Origin: an uncultured Bacteroidales bacterium
GTDB lineage: Bacteria; Bacteroidota; Bacteroidia; Bacteroidales; UBA932
Length of the DNA stretch: 20,198 nucleotides
Direction: 5' to 3'
Assembly: GCA_934717185.1 (NCBI GenBank)
Contig: CAKUYQ010000040.1
Coordinates: forward strand, 1 to 20,198
Shown here piece by piece: positions 1 through 7,692 of this stretch (position 1 is the first letter of the stretch; each line of letters begins with the position of its first letter). The position numbers and the translations under genes are program-made. The notes under the pieces are model-generated. The model saw nothing but the letters and a program-made list of their open reading frames with translations, was not told where the DNA came from and ran no database searches.

Positions 1-70
<70 letters not shown>

Positions 71-137
71 TTGGAGCTGTAAACGACTGTAGAGATTTAT
101 CTCTGCTCCTCACTTAATTTAATGCTATTATATATAT

Positions 138-211
138 AGTCTCGTAGCTCAGTTGGTTAGAGCACCACACTGATAATGTGGGGGTCCGCGGTTCAAGTCC
201 GCGCGGGACTA
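138..211 (+). tRNA. tRNA-Ile (anticodon GAT)
   Basis: A full cloverleaf can be drawn. The acceptor stem is AGTCTCG (138-144) with CGGGACT (204-210), one T-G wobble, and discriminator A211. The D stem is GCTC/GAGC. The anticodon stem is CCACA/TGTGG with loop CTGATAA and anticodon GAT at 172-174. The T arm contains GGTTCAAGTCC. The CCA end is not encoded. Its place between 16S and tRNA-Ala is the classic rrn spacer arrangement. Confidence 0.97.
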
Positions 212-217
212 CACCTT

Positions 218-291
218 GGGGGACTAGCTCAGTTGGCTAGAGCACCTGCTTTGCAAGCAGGGGGTCAAGGGTTCGACTCCCTTGTTCTCCA
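218..291 (+). tRNA. tRNA-Ala (anticodon TGC)
   Basis: A full cloverleaf can be drawn. The acceptor stem is GGGGGAC (218-224) with GTTCTCC (284-290), two G-T wobbles, and discriminator A291. The anticodon stem is CCTGC/GCAGG with loop TTTGCAA and anticodon TGC at 252-254. The T arm contains GGTTCGACTCC. CCA is not encoded. It lies 6 bases after tRNA-Ile. Normally the 23S gene follows within a few hundred bases; here a terminator follows instead. Confidence 0.97.
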
Positions 292-324
292 CATTTTTCA
301 TAAGAAACTATTTTTTTAGGTTGG

Positions 325-360
325 AAAGAATGGCTGCCGTGAGGCACCCATTCTTTTTTT
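325..360 (+). terminator. Intrinsic terminator ending the 16S-tRNA-Ile-tRNA-Ala transcript
   Basis: A 14-base-pair stem with one C-C mismatch is formed by 325-338 and 343-356. It is closed by a GTGA (GNRA-type) tetraloop at 339-342 and followed by a T-tract through 360. This is a textbook rho-independent terminator, 33 bases after tRNA-Ala, so the rRNA/tRNA transcript should stop here without a 23S gene. The T-tract overlaps the upstream element of the next promoter. Confidence 0.9.
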
Positions 361-389
361 GTAATTCTTTTATATTCTTACTATTTTTG
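358..389 (+). promoter_or_regulatory. Bacteroidota-type promoter for the glycosyltransferase operon
   Basis: TTTG at 358-361 and TATTTTTG at 382-389 are separated by 20 bases and match the Bacteroidota consensus TTTG-N19/21-TAnnTTTG. Transcription would begin near 396, about 20 bases before the ATG at 416. The upstream element is built from the last bases of the terminator T-tract, so the two sites share sequence. No Shine-Dalgarno sequence precedes the ATG. Confidence 0.6.
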
Positions 390-415
390 CCGCAATAACT
401 ATATTCGTAGAACCT

Positions 416-1873
416 ATGTCAGCAAAAATTAATTGCTTTGTTCCATTTAAAGACAAAGCTCAAGTGGAGGAAACACTTAACGGTTTAAAACAGAATGAAT
501 TAGTTTCTAAAATCTATCTTCTGTCAACAGATAATAATGTAAAAGAATATGATGGTTGTAGTGTAATTGCAATTGACGGTCTTAACAGTACGGCTACGAT
601 GAAAGCTGTCGCATCTGTTTCGGACGCTGAATTCAGTTTGCTTTATACAAAGTACACAACCTTGAGTTTGGGCTATTTTGCTCTCGAAAGGATGATGGGT
701 GTTGCAGAGGATTCGCAGGCGGCAATGCTCTACGCAGACCATTATCAGTTTAAGGAGGGTAAAAAGCAGATAGCTCCGGTTATAGATTATCAATATGGAG
801 CATTAAGAGATGATTTCAATTTTGGTTCTGTGCTGTTTTTCAGAGCATCTGCATTAAAAGAGGCTGTGGCTGCCCTTAAACAGGATTATAAATTTGCAGG
901 TCTTTACGATACACGTCTGAAACTCTCTCAGAGGGGATCATTGGTACATGTTAACGAGTATCTTTATTCAGAAATTGAATACGATACCAGAAAATCAGGC
1001 GAAAAGATCTTCGATTATGTAGACCCAAAGAACAGGGGTGTGCAGATAGAGATGGAGCAGGCTTGTACAGAGCATCTTAAGGAGATTGGAGGCTATCTTG
1101 CCCCTAACTTTAAACATATAGAGTTCAGTGAGGAGAAGTTTGAATATGAGGCATCTGTCATTATTCCGGTGTTCAATAGAATAAGAACAGTAAAGGATGC
1201 AATAAAATCTGTTTTGGCTCAAAAGACAGACTTTAAATTTAACCTTATTGTAGTAGACAACCATTCAACAGACGGAACTACCGCTGCAATTGACGAGTTT
1301 GCATCGGACGAAAGACTTATACATCTCATTCCGGAGCGCAACGACCTTGGTATTGGCGGATGTTGGAACACCGGCGTGAACCATCCAAAATGCGGTAAAT
1401 TTGCAATACAGTTGGATTCAGATGATGTCTATTCCGGCCCCGATACCTTGCAGAAGATTGTAAATGCGTTCTATGAACAGAACTGTGCAATGGTTGTGGG
1501 AACATATATGATGACCAACTTCAATATGGAGATGATAGCTCCTGGTATCATAGACCATAAGGAGTGGACTCCGGAAAACGGTAGAAACAACGCTCTTAGA
1601 ATTAACGGATTAGGTGCTCCTCGTGCTTTCTATACCCCACTGCTTAGAGAGATAAAGTTGCCTAACACCAGCTATGGAGAGGACTATGCTTTGGGACTCA
1701 GATTCTCAAGAGAGTACCAGATAGGCAGAATCTACGATGTTCTCTACAACTGCCGCAGATGGGACGACAACTCAGATGCGTGTTTAGACATAGTAAAGAT
1801 GAATGCAAACAACCTGTACAAAGATCGTATACGTACATGGGAGCTTATGGCAAGGGTAAGAATGCAGAAATAA
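416..1873 (+). CDS. Two-domain family 2 glycosyltransferase
   Basis: Probable GT-A-fold, family 2 glycosyltransferase that moves a sugar from a nucleotide-sugar donor; donor and acceptor cannot be read from the sequence. The active-looking domain starts near residue 245 with ASVIIPVFNR. It has the nucleotide-binding acid at D281 (IVVDNHSTDGT), the metal-binding DSD at 334-336 in LDSDDVYSG, and a GED motif at 421-423 that may supply the catalytic base. Residues 1-235 look like a second, degenerate GT-A half: they begin INCFVPFKDKAQVEETLNGL and contain LLYTKYTTLSLGYFALERM. There is no signal peptide or membrane segment, so it should be cytoplasmic. It is the first gene of a five-gene co-directional set, directly after its own promoter, with 18 bases to the DUF4922 gene. 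The family is certain; a role in peptidoglycan sugar re-use is inferred only from neighbours. Confidence 0.85.
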   Translation: MSAKINCFVPFKDKAQVEETLNGLKQNELVSKIYLLSTDNNVKEYDGCSVIAIDGLNSTATMKAVASVSDAEFSLLYTKYTTLSLGYFALERMMGVAEDSQAAMLYADHYQFKEGKKQIAPVIDYQYGALRDDFNFGSVLFFRASALKEAVAALKQDYKFAGLYDTRLKLSQRGSLVHVNEYLYSEIEYDTRKSGEKIFDYVDPKNRGVQIEMEQACTEHLKEIGGYLAPNFKHIEFSEEKFEYEASVIIPVFNRIRTVKDAIKSVLAQKTDFKFNLIVVDNHSTDGTTAAIDEFASDERLIHLIPERNDLGIGGCWNTGVNHPKCGKFAIQLDSDDVYSGPDTLQKIVNAFYEQNCAMVVGTYMMTNFNMEMIAPGIIDHKEWTPENGRNNALRINGLGAPRAFYTPLLREIKLPNTSYGEDYALGLRFSREYQIGRIYDVLYNCRRWDDNSDACLDIVKMNANNLYKDRIRTWELMARVRMQK

Positions 1874-1891
1874 ACGAAGGGGAGTCTTAAG

Positions 1892-2866
1892 ATGAAATTG
1901 AATAAAGAGGTGGCGCAACTGTTTGCAGAGCAGCTTTCCGCATGGGAGCAGGCAAAGGGCAACTATGATGCGCTAAATCATGTAAAGGTAAAAGAGGAAC
2001 TCGTTAACGGAGTTCCTTTTAAAGTACAGTTCAACCCTGCCAGAATAGTCTCTTCGGCAGCAAAGGTAGACGCTAAATCCATTAAGGAGCGCAAATGCTT
2101 TCTCTGCCGTGCCAACCGCCCCGCTGTTCAGAAGGGGATAGATTTTACAGGAGAGGCTGCCACATACGAGATACTCTTAAATCCGTTTCCTATTTTTCCA
2201 AGACATCTTACTCTTCCCGACAACACACACACACGTCAGCAGATAGGCGGGAGGTATGCAGATATGCTTGAACTTGCCTCGGTTATTGATGATTTTGTCC
2301 TGTTCTACAACGGCCCTAAATGCGGAGCCTCTGCTCCGGATCACATGCATTTTCAGGCAGGAAACAAGGGGTTTCTCCCTTTGGAAAGACTGCTTTGCAA
2401 TGCAGCGGGAGAGATAAATGAAAAATTTGTCGGGAAGCAGAATAAGATGAATGATTTTAAGGGGGGAGAACTTTATACTGTTGAGCACCTTGTTCCGGGT
2501 ACGCTGCTGCTTACCGGAAGGGAGAAGACCGGCATGGTTGCGGAGTTTGAGAAGATCTATTCGTTGCTGCCTGTAAAGGAGGGGGAGTGGGAGCCGATGA
2601 TGAATATAGTCACATGGTTTGCAAGTGGTGTGTGGTTCTCGCTTATATTCATAAGAGACAAACACAGACCGGCATGCTATTTTGCAGAGGGGGAGGATAA
2701 TATGCTTTTAAGCCCTGCATCCGTAGATCTTGGCGGCGTGTTCATTACCCCTTTGGAGAAGGATTTCGGCCGTTTGGACGGAGCAATGGTGGAATCTGTT
2801 TTGAAGGAGATTGCCGTTAGCGGCGAGTTTATGAGGAAATTAGATGAAAAATTAAAAGAGCTATAA
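1892..2866 (+). CDS. DUF4922 protein, HIT/GalT-like nucleotidyltransferase or phosphorylase
   Basis: This resembles the DUF4922 family, related to the GalT branch of the HIT superfamily (galactose-1-phosphate uridylyltransferase, Ap4A phosphorylase, GDP-L-galactose phosphorylase). What shows this: the HxHxQ signature at 151-155 (HMHFQ), whose second His is the nucleotidylated residue in relatives; NPFPIFPRHLTL at 97-108, matching the strand before the active site in GalT proteins; and a Cys pair, C69 and C72, in KCFLCRANRP that may bind metal. The protein has 324 residues, no signal peptide and no membrane segment, so it is probably cytoplasmic. It lies 18 bases after the glycosyltransferase gene and 3 bases before the SpoIID gene, so co-translation is likely. 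A plausible reaction is transfer or phosphorolysis between a nucleotide-sugar and a sugar phosphate. The substrate is unknown, and a link to amino-sugar recycling is inference from context. Confidence 0.8.
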   Translation: MKLNKEVAQLFAEQLSAWEQAKGNYDALNHVKVKEELVNGVPFKVQFNPARIVSSAAKVDAKSIKERKCFLCRANRPAVQKGIDFTGEAATYEILLNPFPIFPRHLTLPDNTHTRQQIGGRYADMLELASVIDDFVLFYNGPKCGASAPDHMHFQAGNKGFLPLERLLCNAAGEINEKFVGKQNKMNDFKGGELYTVEHLVPGTLLLTGREKTGMVAEFEKIYSLLPVKEGEWEPMMNIVTWFASGVWFSLIFIRDKHRPACYFAEGEDNMLLSPASVDLGGVFITPLEKDFGRLDGAMVESVLKEIAVSGEFMRKLDEKLKEL

Positions 2867-2869
2867 GTT

Positions 2870-4288
2870 ATGTCTGCTAAAGTACAACCAAATGTTCATG
2901 TTGGTATAATGCATGGGAAGGAGATAAGGTTTAATCTTATTGTACCATGCTATATTAAAGATGTAAAGGAGAATAATTTTAAGGTAACATTCCAGACCTC
3001 GATGGGAGAACAGTGCGCAAGATATGTAAACGGGCTGATTGAATGGGACGGAGACCTTTACAGAGAGCTAAGTTTTATTCCGTATGCAAATATCGATATA
3101 GAGAAGGAGGGGGAGATAGAGTCTGCTATAGATGATGTGGATAAGGATCTTGGAACATTCTGGCTTAAGGATGTTACTATTGGCGTTAATTTTCATTGGG
3201 AGAGAAAGGAGAACCAGAAGTTTGGCGGACATCTTAAGCTTATAATTGAAAACGAAGAGATTACAGCTATTAATGTTATAGGGGTAGAGGATTATCTTAC
3301 CAGTGTAATATCGTCTGAAATGAGTGCTACGGCATCTGAGGAGCTGCTCAAGGCTCATGCTGTTATATCAAGAAGCTGGCTTTTGGCACAGATAGACAAG
3401 AATAAGGAGATAACAGAGGCAAAGGCCGGCTACTCTGCATGTACACAAACAGATGAGGAGCTTATAAAATGGTACGACAGAGAGGATCATGTAAACTTTG
3501 ACGTATGTGCAGATGACCACTGTCAACGTTATCAAGGGCTTACAAGAGCCTCTACCGATAAGGTAAAGGTTGCCATAAATGAGACATGGGGAGAGTTGCT
3601 TATGAACGGCGGCAAAATATGTGATGCCCGTTTTTCAAAATGTTGTGGGGGTGTTGTTGAGGAGTTCCAAAACTGCTGGGAGGATGTAAAGCATCCATAT
3701 TTGGTGGCTCTTAGAGATACTGCAGACGAGCACAATTTCCCTAATCTTACAATAGAGGAGAATGCCCGCAAATGGATACTTTCAGACCCGGAAGCCTTTT
3801 GTAATACTCACGACAAACATATTTTGTCTCAGGTACTTAACAACTATGACCAGGAGACCACAAACTTCTACCGCTGGAGTGTGGAGTACACACAGGATGA
3901 GCTTTCGGCCCTTATCCTAAAGAGAAGCGGAATAGATTACGGTGGGATCATAGATCTTATCCCTGTGGAGAGAGGAACGTCGGGGCGTCTTATAAAACTA
4001 AAGATTGTCGGGACCAAAAAAACTTATACCATAGGCAAGGAGTTGGAGATAAGGAGGACACTTTCGGAGTCTCATCTTTACAGTTCGGCCTTTGTGGTGG
4101 AGAAGGTTGGCGGCACAGATGTAGGAGGTGTTACGCTTCCCGATAAATTTATAATTAAAGGTGCAGGCTGGGGGCATGGAGTAGGTCTGTGTCAGATTGG
4201 CGCTGCGGTGATGGGTGAAAAAGGGTACAAATATAAAGAGATTCTTACACATTATTTTCCCGGAGCGTCAATAGAGAAGCGATATTAA
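2870..4288 (+). CDS. SpoIID/LytB-domain protein without signal peptide (putative peptidoglycan lytic transglycosylase)
   Basis: SpoIID proteins cut denuded peptidoglycan glycan strands as lytic transglycosylases. The core is present: VEDYLTSVISSEMSATASEELLKAHAVISRSW around 139-170, with E150 of the SEM motif at the position of the catalytic Glu in SpoIID. Also present are DDHCQRYQG near 215-223, the conserved FSKCCGG segment near 255, and the C-terminal GWGHGVGLCQIGA beginning at 433. At 472 residues it is longer than B. subtilis SpoIID, with about 125 extra N-terminal residues of unknown fold. The N-terminus (MSAKVQPNVHVGIMHGKEIR) is not a signal peptide. No upstream start is possible, because the in-frame TAA of the DUF4922 gene lies two codons before the ATG. 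It may therefore act in the cytoplasm, which is unusual for this family. It is followed after 21 bases by the AmpG-like gene. Confidence 0.88.
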   Translation: MSAKVQPNVHVGIMHGKEIRFNLIVPCYIKDVKENNFKVTFQTSMGEQCARYVNGLIEWDGDLYRELSFIPYANIDIEKEGEIESAIDDVDKDLGTFWLKDVTIGVNFHWERKENQKFGGHLKLIIENEEITAINVIGVEDYLTSVISSEMSATASEELLKAHAVISRSWLLAQIDKNKEITEAKAGYSACTQTDEELIKWYDREDHVNFDVCADDHCQRYQGLTRASTDKVKVAINETWGELLMNGGKICDARFSKCCGGVVEEFQNCWEDVKHPYLVALRDTADEHNFPNLTIEENARKWILSDPEAFCNTHDKHILSQVLNNYDQETTNFYRWSVEYTQDELSALILKRSGIDYGGIIDLIPVERGTSGRLIKLKIVGTKKTYTIGKELEIRRTLSESHLYSSAFVVEKVGGTDVGGVTLPDKFIIKGAGWGHGVGLCQIGAAVMGEKGYKYKEILTHYFPGASIEKRY

Positions 4289-4309
4289 TTAGCATAACAT
4301 AAGGCAATC

Positions 4310-6220
4310 ATGAATAATAAACAATCTAAAAAGACCAGCCCGTGGGCGTGGATTCCTACGCTCTATTTTGCGCAAGGTCTGCCATACGTGGCCGTAATGA
4401 CCATATCTGTCATTATGTACAAACGTTTAGGAATGTCCAATACAGATATCGCCCTATACACAGGGTGGTTGGGACTGCCATGGGTAATCAAACCTTTCTG
4501 GAGTCCGTTTGTGGATATTATAAAGACAAAACGTTGGTGGACCCTTACAATGCAGTGGATTATTGCCATTGCGCTTGCCGGTATTGCATTTACCCTTCCT
4601 ACAGACTTTTATGTGCAGTTCACACTTGCCATATTTATGTTAATGGGCTTTGCCTCTGCTACACACGATATAGCTGCAGACGGTTACTATATGCTTGCAC
4701 TTACGGAGCATGAACAGTCTCTGTATGTGGGTATAAGAAGCACGTTCTACAGAATAGCAACCGTTATGGGGCAGGGTTTGCTTGTTATCCTTGCCGGATT
4801 GATAGAGATGAATTCCGGTTTGGAACCGCTACAGATAAAGGTTGCTGCGGATGCCTCATCTGAGGCGGTCATTGCAGATCTGCCGCAGTTCAGCGCTGCA
4901 GCAGAGGATGATAATGCTACATTGCATTTTGTAACGGCATCGCAGATTGTAAGGACATCTGTAAGAGCTCCGGAATCTGTTATGTTAGACAGCGCAAGAG
5001 CCGTCTCATTTGCAGAGTATGCATCTATGATGAGAGATTCGGTAAACAATATGAATGTGCGTAACGGTTTTGTAAAAGGAGCTGTTATAACAAAAGATAT
5101 TCATGTTGCAGAGGTGGTAAAGAGTGAGAGCGGATTCAGAAGCTGGATTAGAGAGACCTTTGGGGAGAAGCGCGAGGTTGTATCTGACAACATTGCAAAC
5201 AATATTGCGATTGTACCTGTAAAACTTAACAGACAGCCTGCTCCGGGCGAGACAATTGTATTGAATGTAACATATAAGGATGGAGACCAAAGCATTAAGT
5301 TGGAGCAGAACAGACTCTCAACACGTTTTGAGTTTAATGAAAATAACTGGGACAAACCTGCATATCTCTTCTTTGAGATAGACCATAAGTTAGCACAATC
5401 TACAGAGGCTTCCTTTATTGGAACATCAGGAAATATTCCATTGGCATGGCTTGTTGTATTTGTGGTATTGTCTGCATTCTTCTTTGTGGTTGTAATCTAT
5501 CACAGCTGGATATTGCCAAAACCTGCAGCAGATTCATCACACAAAGAGACTACAGCGAAAGGTATAATAAAAGGGTTTATAGATGCGTTCAAGACCTTCT
5601 TTACAAAATTGCCTTTCTGGCAGACAGTTGCAGCAATAGGATTTATGCTGCTGTACAGATTCCCCGAGGCACAGCTTACAAAAATTATACAGCCGTTCCT
5701 GTTAGACCCTGTAGACAAAGGCGGTCTTGGGCTTACAACCGGAGAGGTTGGACTTGTCTATGGAACAGTAGGTATTATAGGTCTTACATTAGGCGGTATA
5801 ATTGGTGGTATTGCAGCAGCTAAAGGCGGCCTTAAGAGGTGGCTTCAGCCAATGGCATGGAGTATGTCCCTAACCTGCCTTACATTTGTATATTTGAGCT
5901 ATGCGCAGGATCATTCGCTTCTTACAGTAAACATCTGCGTCTTTATTGAGCAGTTCGGATACGGCTTTGGATTTACCGCATATATGCTATATCTAATCTA
6001 TTACTCGGAGGGTGAGTTCAAGACATCCCATTATGCAATCTGTACCGGATTTATGGCGTTGAGTATGATGCTTGGAATGGTTGCCGGCTGGTTGCAAGAG
6101 ACAATTGGTTACAAACATTTCTTTGTATGGACAATGATCTGTTGCGTTACCACTATTGGAATGGCTGCGTTGGTTAAGGTAAATCCTAATTTTGGAAGAA
6201 AACAGGTGGAGGAAAAGTAA
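4310..6220 (+). CDS. AmpG-like MFS permease with large periplasmic insertion
   Basis: Major facilitator protein of the AmpG type, the inner-membrane importers of GlcNAc-anhydroMurNAc and its peptides in peptidoglycan recycling. The first five helices lie roughly at 11-37, 47-70, 77-97, 101-131 and 138-167, with the characteristic LYFAQGLPYVAVM (18-30) and ASATHDIAADGYYMLAL (115-131). A soluble insert of about 205 residues (168-375) follows helix 5. It ends in a beta-rich stretch containing APGETIVLNVTYKDGD and looks like an Ig- or Calx-beta-like domain. Helix 6 starts at about 376 and the remaining helices run to about 625. Helix counting from a cytoplasmic N-terminus puts the insert in the periplasm. 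At 636 residues it is well above the roughly 490 of E. coli AmpG. Neighbours (SpoIID, NamZ) support a muropeptide or MurNAc-disaccharide substrate, but other sugar-like solutes are possible. Confidence 0.82.
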   Translation: MNNKQSKKTSPWAWIPTLYFAQGLPYVAVMTISVIMYKRLGMSNTDIALYTGWLGLPWVIKPFWSPFVDIIKTKRWWTLTMQWIIAIALAGIAFTLPTDFYVQFTLAIFMLMGFASATHDIAADGYYMLALTEHEQSLYVGIRSTFYRIATVMGQGLLVILAGLIEMNSGLEPLQIKVAADASSEAVIADLPQFSAAAEDDNATLHFVTASQIVRTSVRAPESVMLDSARAVSFAEYASMMRDSVNNMNVRNGFVKGAVITKDIHVAEVVKSESGFRSWIRETFGEKREVVSDNIANNIAIVPVKLNRQPAPGETIVLNVTYKDGDQSIKLEQNRLSTRFEFNENNWDKPAYLFFEIDHKLAQSTEASFIGTSGNIPLAWLVVFVVLSAFFFVVVIYHSWILPKPAADSSHKETTAKGIIKGFIDAFKTFFTKLPFWQTVAAIGFMLLYRFPEAQLTKIIQPFLLDPVDKGGLGLTTGEVGLVYGTVGIIGLTLGGIIGGIAAAKGGLKRWLQPMAWSMSLTCLTFVYLSYAQDHSLLTVNICVFIEQFGYGFGFTAYMLYLIYYSEGEFKTSHYAICTGFMALSMMLGMVAGWLQETIGYKHFFVWTMICCVTTIGMAALVKVNPNFGRKQVEEK

Positions 6221-7468
6221 ATGAAAAGGATAGTTGTATCTCTGTTGCTCCTCTTTTTGGGGCTTGGACTTTCTGCACAGGAAAAGGGTGGAAACAAGCC
6301 TGTAATTAAAACAGGTATAGAGGTTCTTAAATCAAACGGTTTTAAGCAGCTGCAGGGTAGAAGGATAGGCCTTGTAACAAATCCTTCCGGAGTAGATGAC
6401 AATCTTGTGTCTACGGTAGACATTCTGTTTAATGCTCCCGGTGTTGAGCTTGTTGCCCTGTACGGCCCCGAACACGGCGTTAGGGGAGATGTTCATGCCG
6501 GTGACCATATAAGCGATTTTACAGATCCTGCAACAGGCCTTAAGGTGTTGTCTCTTTACGGCAAGACAAGGAAACCAACGCCTGAGATGCTTAAAGATAT
6601 AGATGCTTTGGTATATGACATACAGGATATAGGTTCAAGGTCGTACACATTTATAAGTACATTGGGTATGCTTATGGAGGCTGCGGCAGAGAACAATAAG
6701 GAGGTTATAGTTTTGGACAGACCTAACCCGCTCGGAGGAGAGAAGGTAGAGGGTTGCCTTGTAGAAGATGGCTATTTCTCCTTTGTAAGCCAGTTTAAGA
6801 TTCCTTATCTGTATGCCCTTACACCCGGCGAATTGGCTCTGCTCATAAACGGTGAAAACCTTTTGGGTAAAAAGTGCAAACTCACGGTTGTCCCAATGGA
6901 GGGGTGGAACAGAAAGATGCTATACAGCGATACCAAACTGCCATGGGTACTTCCGTCTCCTCAGATTCCGCAGGTAGAGAACTCAATATACTACCCTGTT
7001 TCCGGGATACTTGGTGAACTTGGGTATGTGTCAATAGGTGTTGGCTATACACTTCCGTTCCAGCTTTTCTGCGCACCATGGATCAATGCAGAGGCTTTTG
7101 CAAAGGCTCTTAACAACCTTAAACTGCCGGGAGTAAACTTCAGACCTATTCATGTAAAGCCCTTCTTTGCAAATTTTGCAGGGGAGAACATTGGTGGCGT
7201 GCAGGTTTACATAACAGATTTTGAGAAAGCACATCTTACATCCATACAGTTTTATGTAATGCAGGTTATTGCTGAACTTTATCCTGACAAAACTGTTTTT
7301 GATAATGCCAATTCCGGAAGATTCAATATGTTTGACAAGGTATGCGGAACATCTTATATAAGAGAGACTTTTACTAAAAACAACAAATACTCCTCTATAG
7401 AGAGGTATTGGCAGAAGGATGTTGAACAGTTTAAGGAGTTGTCTAAGAAGTATTGGCTGTACTTATAG
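6221..7468 (+). CDS. namZ: NamZ-type exo-beta-N-acetylmuramidase (DUF1343, GH171)
   Basis: DUF1343 enzymes characterised in Bacillus subtilis and Tannerella forsythia release MurNAc from the non-reducing end of peptidoglycan fragments. Family landmarks: LVTNPSGVD at 51-59, GPEHGVRGD at 82-90 (E84 is a candidate catalytic residue), VYDIQDIGSRSYTFISTLG around 131-149, and LDRPNPLGG at 165-173. The length of 415 residues fits the family. The first 19 residues (MKRIVVSLLLLFLGLGLSA) are a signal peptide with likely cleavage before Q20. There is no lipobox Cys, so the enzyme is periplasmic or secreted. The ATG abuts the TAA of the AmpG-like gene with no gap, indicating translational coupling. It ends the operon. 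Its product MurNAc would need import and phosphorylation, and no MurNAc kinase or MurQ gene is in the window. Confidence 0.9.
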   Translation: MKRIVVSLLLLFLGLGLSAQEKGGNKPVIKTGIEVLKSNGFKQLQGRRIGLVTNPSGVDDNLVSTVDILFNAPGVELVALYGPEHGVRGDVHAGDHISDFTDPATGLKVLSLYGKTRKPTPEMLKDIDALVYDIQDIGSRSYTFISTLGMLMEAAAENNKEVIVLDRPNPLGGEKVEGCLVEDGYFSFVSQFKIPYLYALTPGELALLINGENLLGKKCKLTVVPMEGWNRKMLYSDTKLPWVLPSPQIPQVENSIYYPVSGILGELGYVSIGVGYTLPFQLFCAPWINAEAFAKALNNLKLPGVNFRPIHVKPFFANFAGENIGGVQVYITDFEKAHLTSIQFYVMQVIAELYPDKTVFDNANSGRFNMFDKVCGTSYIRETFTKNNKYSSIERYWQKDVEQFKELSKKYWLYL

Positions 7469-7513
7469 CGTTGGCGTTGGCTGATTTTAGGGTAGAGAGA
7501 GTAAAGAGGGTAA
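7468..7513 (+). repeat. Purine-rich dispersed repeat, copy A
   Basis: GCGTTGGCGTTGGCT at 7468-7482 begins on the last base of the namZ stop codon. It is followed by a GGGTAGAGAGAGTAAAGAGG-type tract at 7490-7513. The same two blocks occur in inverse orientation at 19590-19643, matching 14 of 15 and 22 of 24 bases. Stops interrupt all useful frames here, so the conservation is at the DNA or RNA level. Confidence 0.6.
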
Positions 7514-7598
7514 AGAAAGGGTGAGTAATTAGAAACTGTTTCTTATTATGACTGTAAAAAATACTGGCGTGTAAGATATAGATATTCAATAATTTGAC

Positions 7599-7608
7599 GG
7601 GGGGGGGG
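7599..7608 (+). repeat. Homopolymeric G10 tract
   Basis: Ten consecutive G residues lie in an otherwise AT-rich intergenic region, 23 bases upstream of the TTTG element of the promoter for the AspT-like gene. Tracts of this length are prone to slipped-strand length changes. TTTG at 7593-7596 before it and TATATTTC at 7613-7620 after it resemble a weak promoter with the G tract inside its spacer. Confidence 0.75.
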
Positions 7609-7631
7609 TGACTATATTTCCTTTAAATAGA

Positions 7632-7662
7632 TTTGCAAAATTGAAAAATCTGTATACCTTTG
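7632..7662 (+). promoter_or_regulatory. Bacteroidota-type promoter for the AspT-like transporter gene
   Basis: TTTG at 7632-7635 and TACCTTTG at 7655-7662 are separated by exactly 19 bases, a full match to the Bacteroidota consensus. Transcription would start near 7669, giving a leader of about 80 bases that contains the hairpin at 7693-7736. The element TACCTTTG is identical to that of the rRNA-type promoter at the right edge. Confidence 0.78.
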
Positions 7663-7692
7663 TGGCGTAGTTTTTAAGTTAGATTAAGAAAG

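Noticed and set aside
2177..2665. 162-codon minus-strand frame within the DUF4922 gene
   Set aside because: Opposite a well-supported coding frame; no motif and no promoter.
7525..7545. AGAAACTGTTTCT palindrome after namZ as a terminator
   Set aside because: The stem is only five AT-rich pairs with no T-tract; too weak to call.
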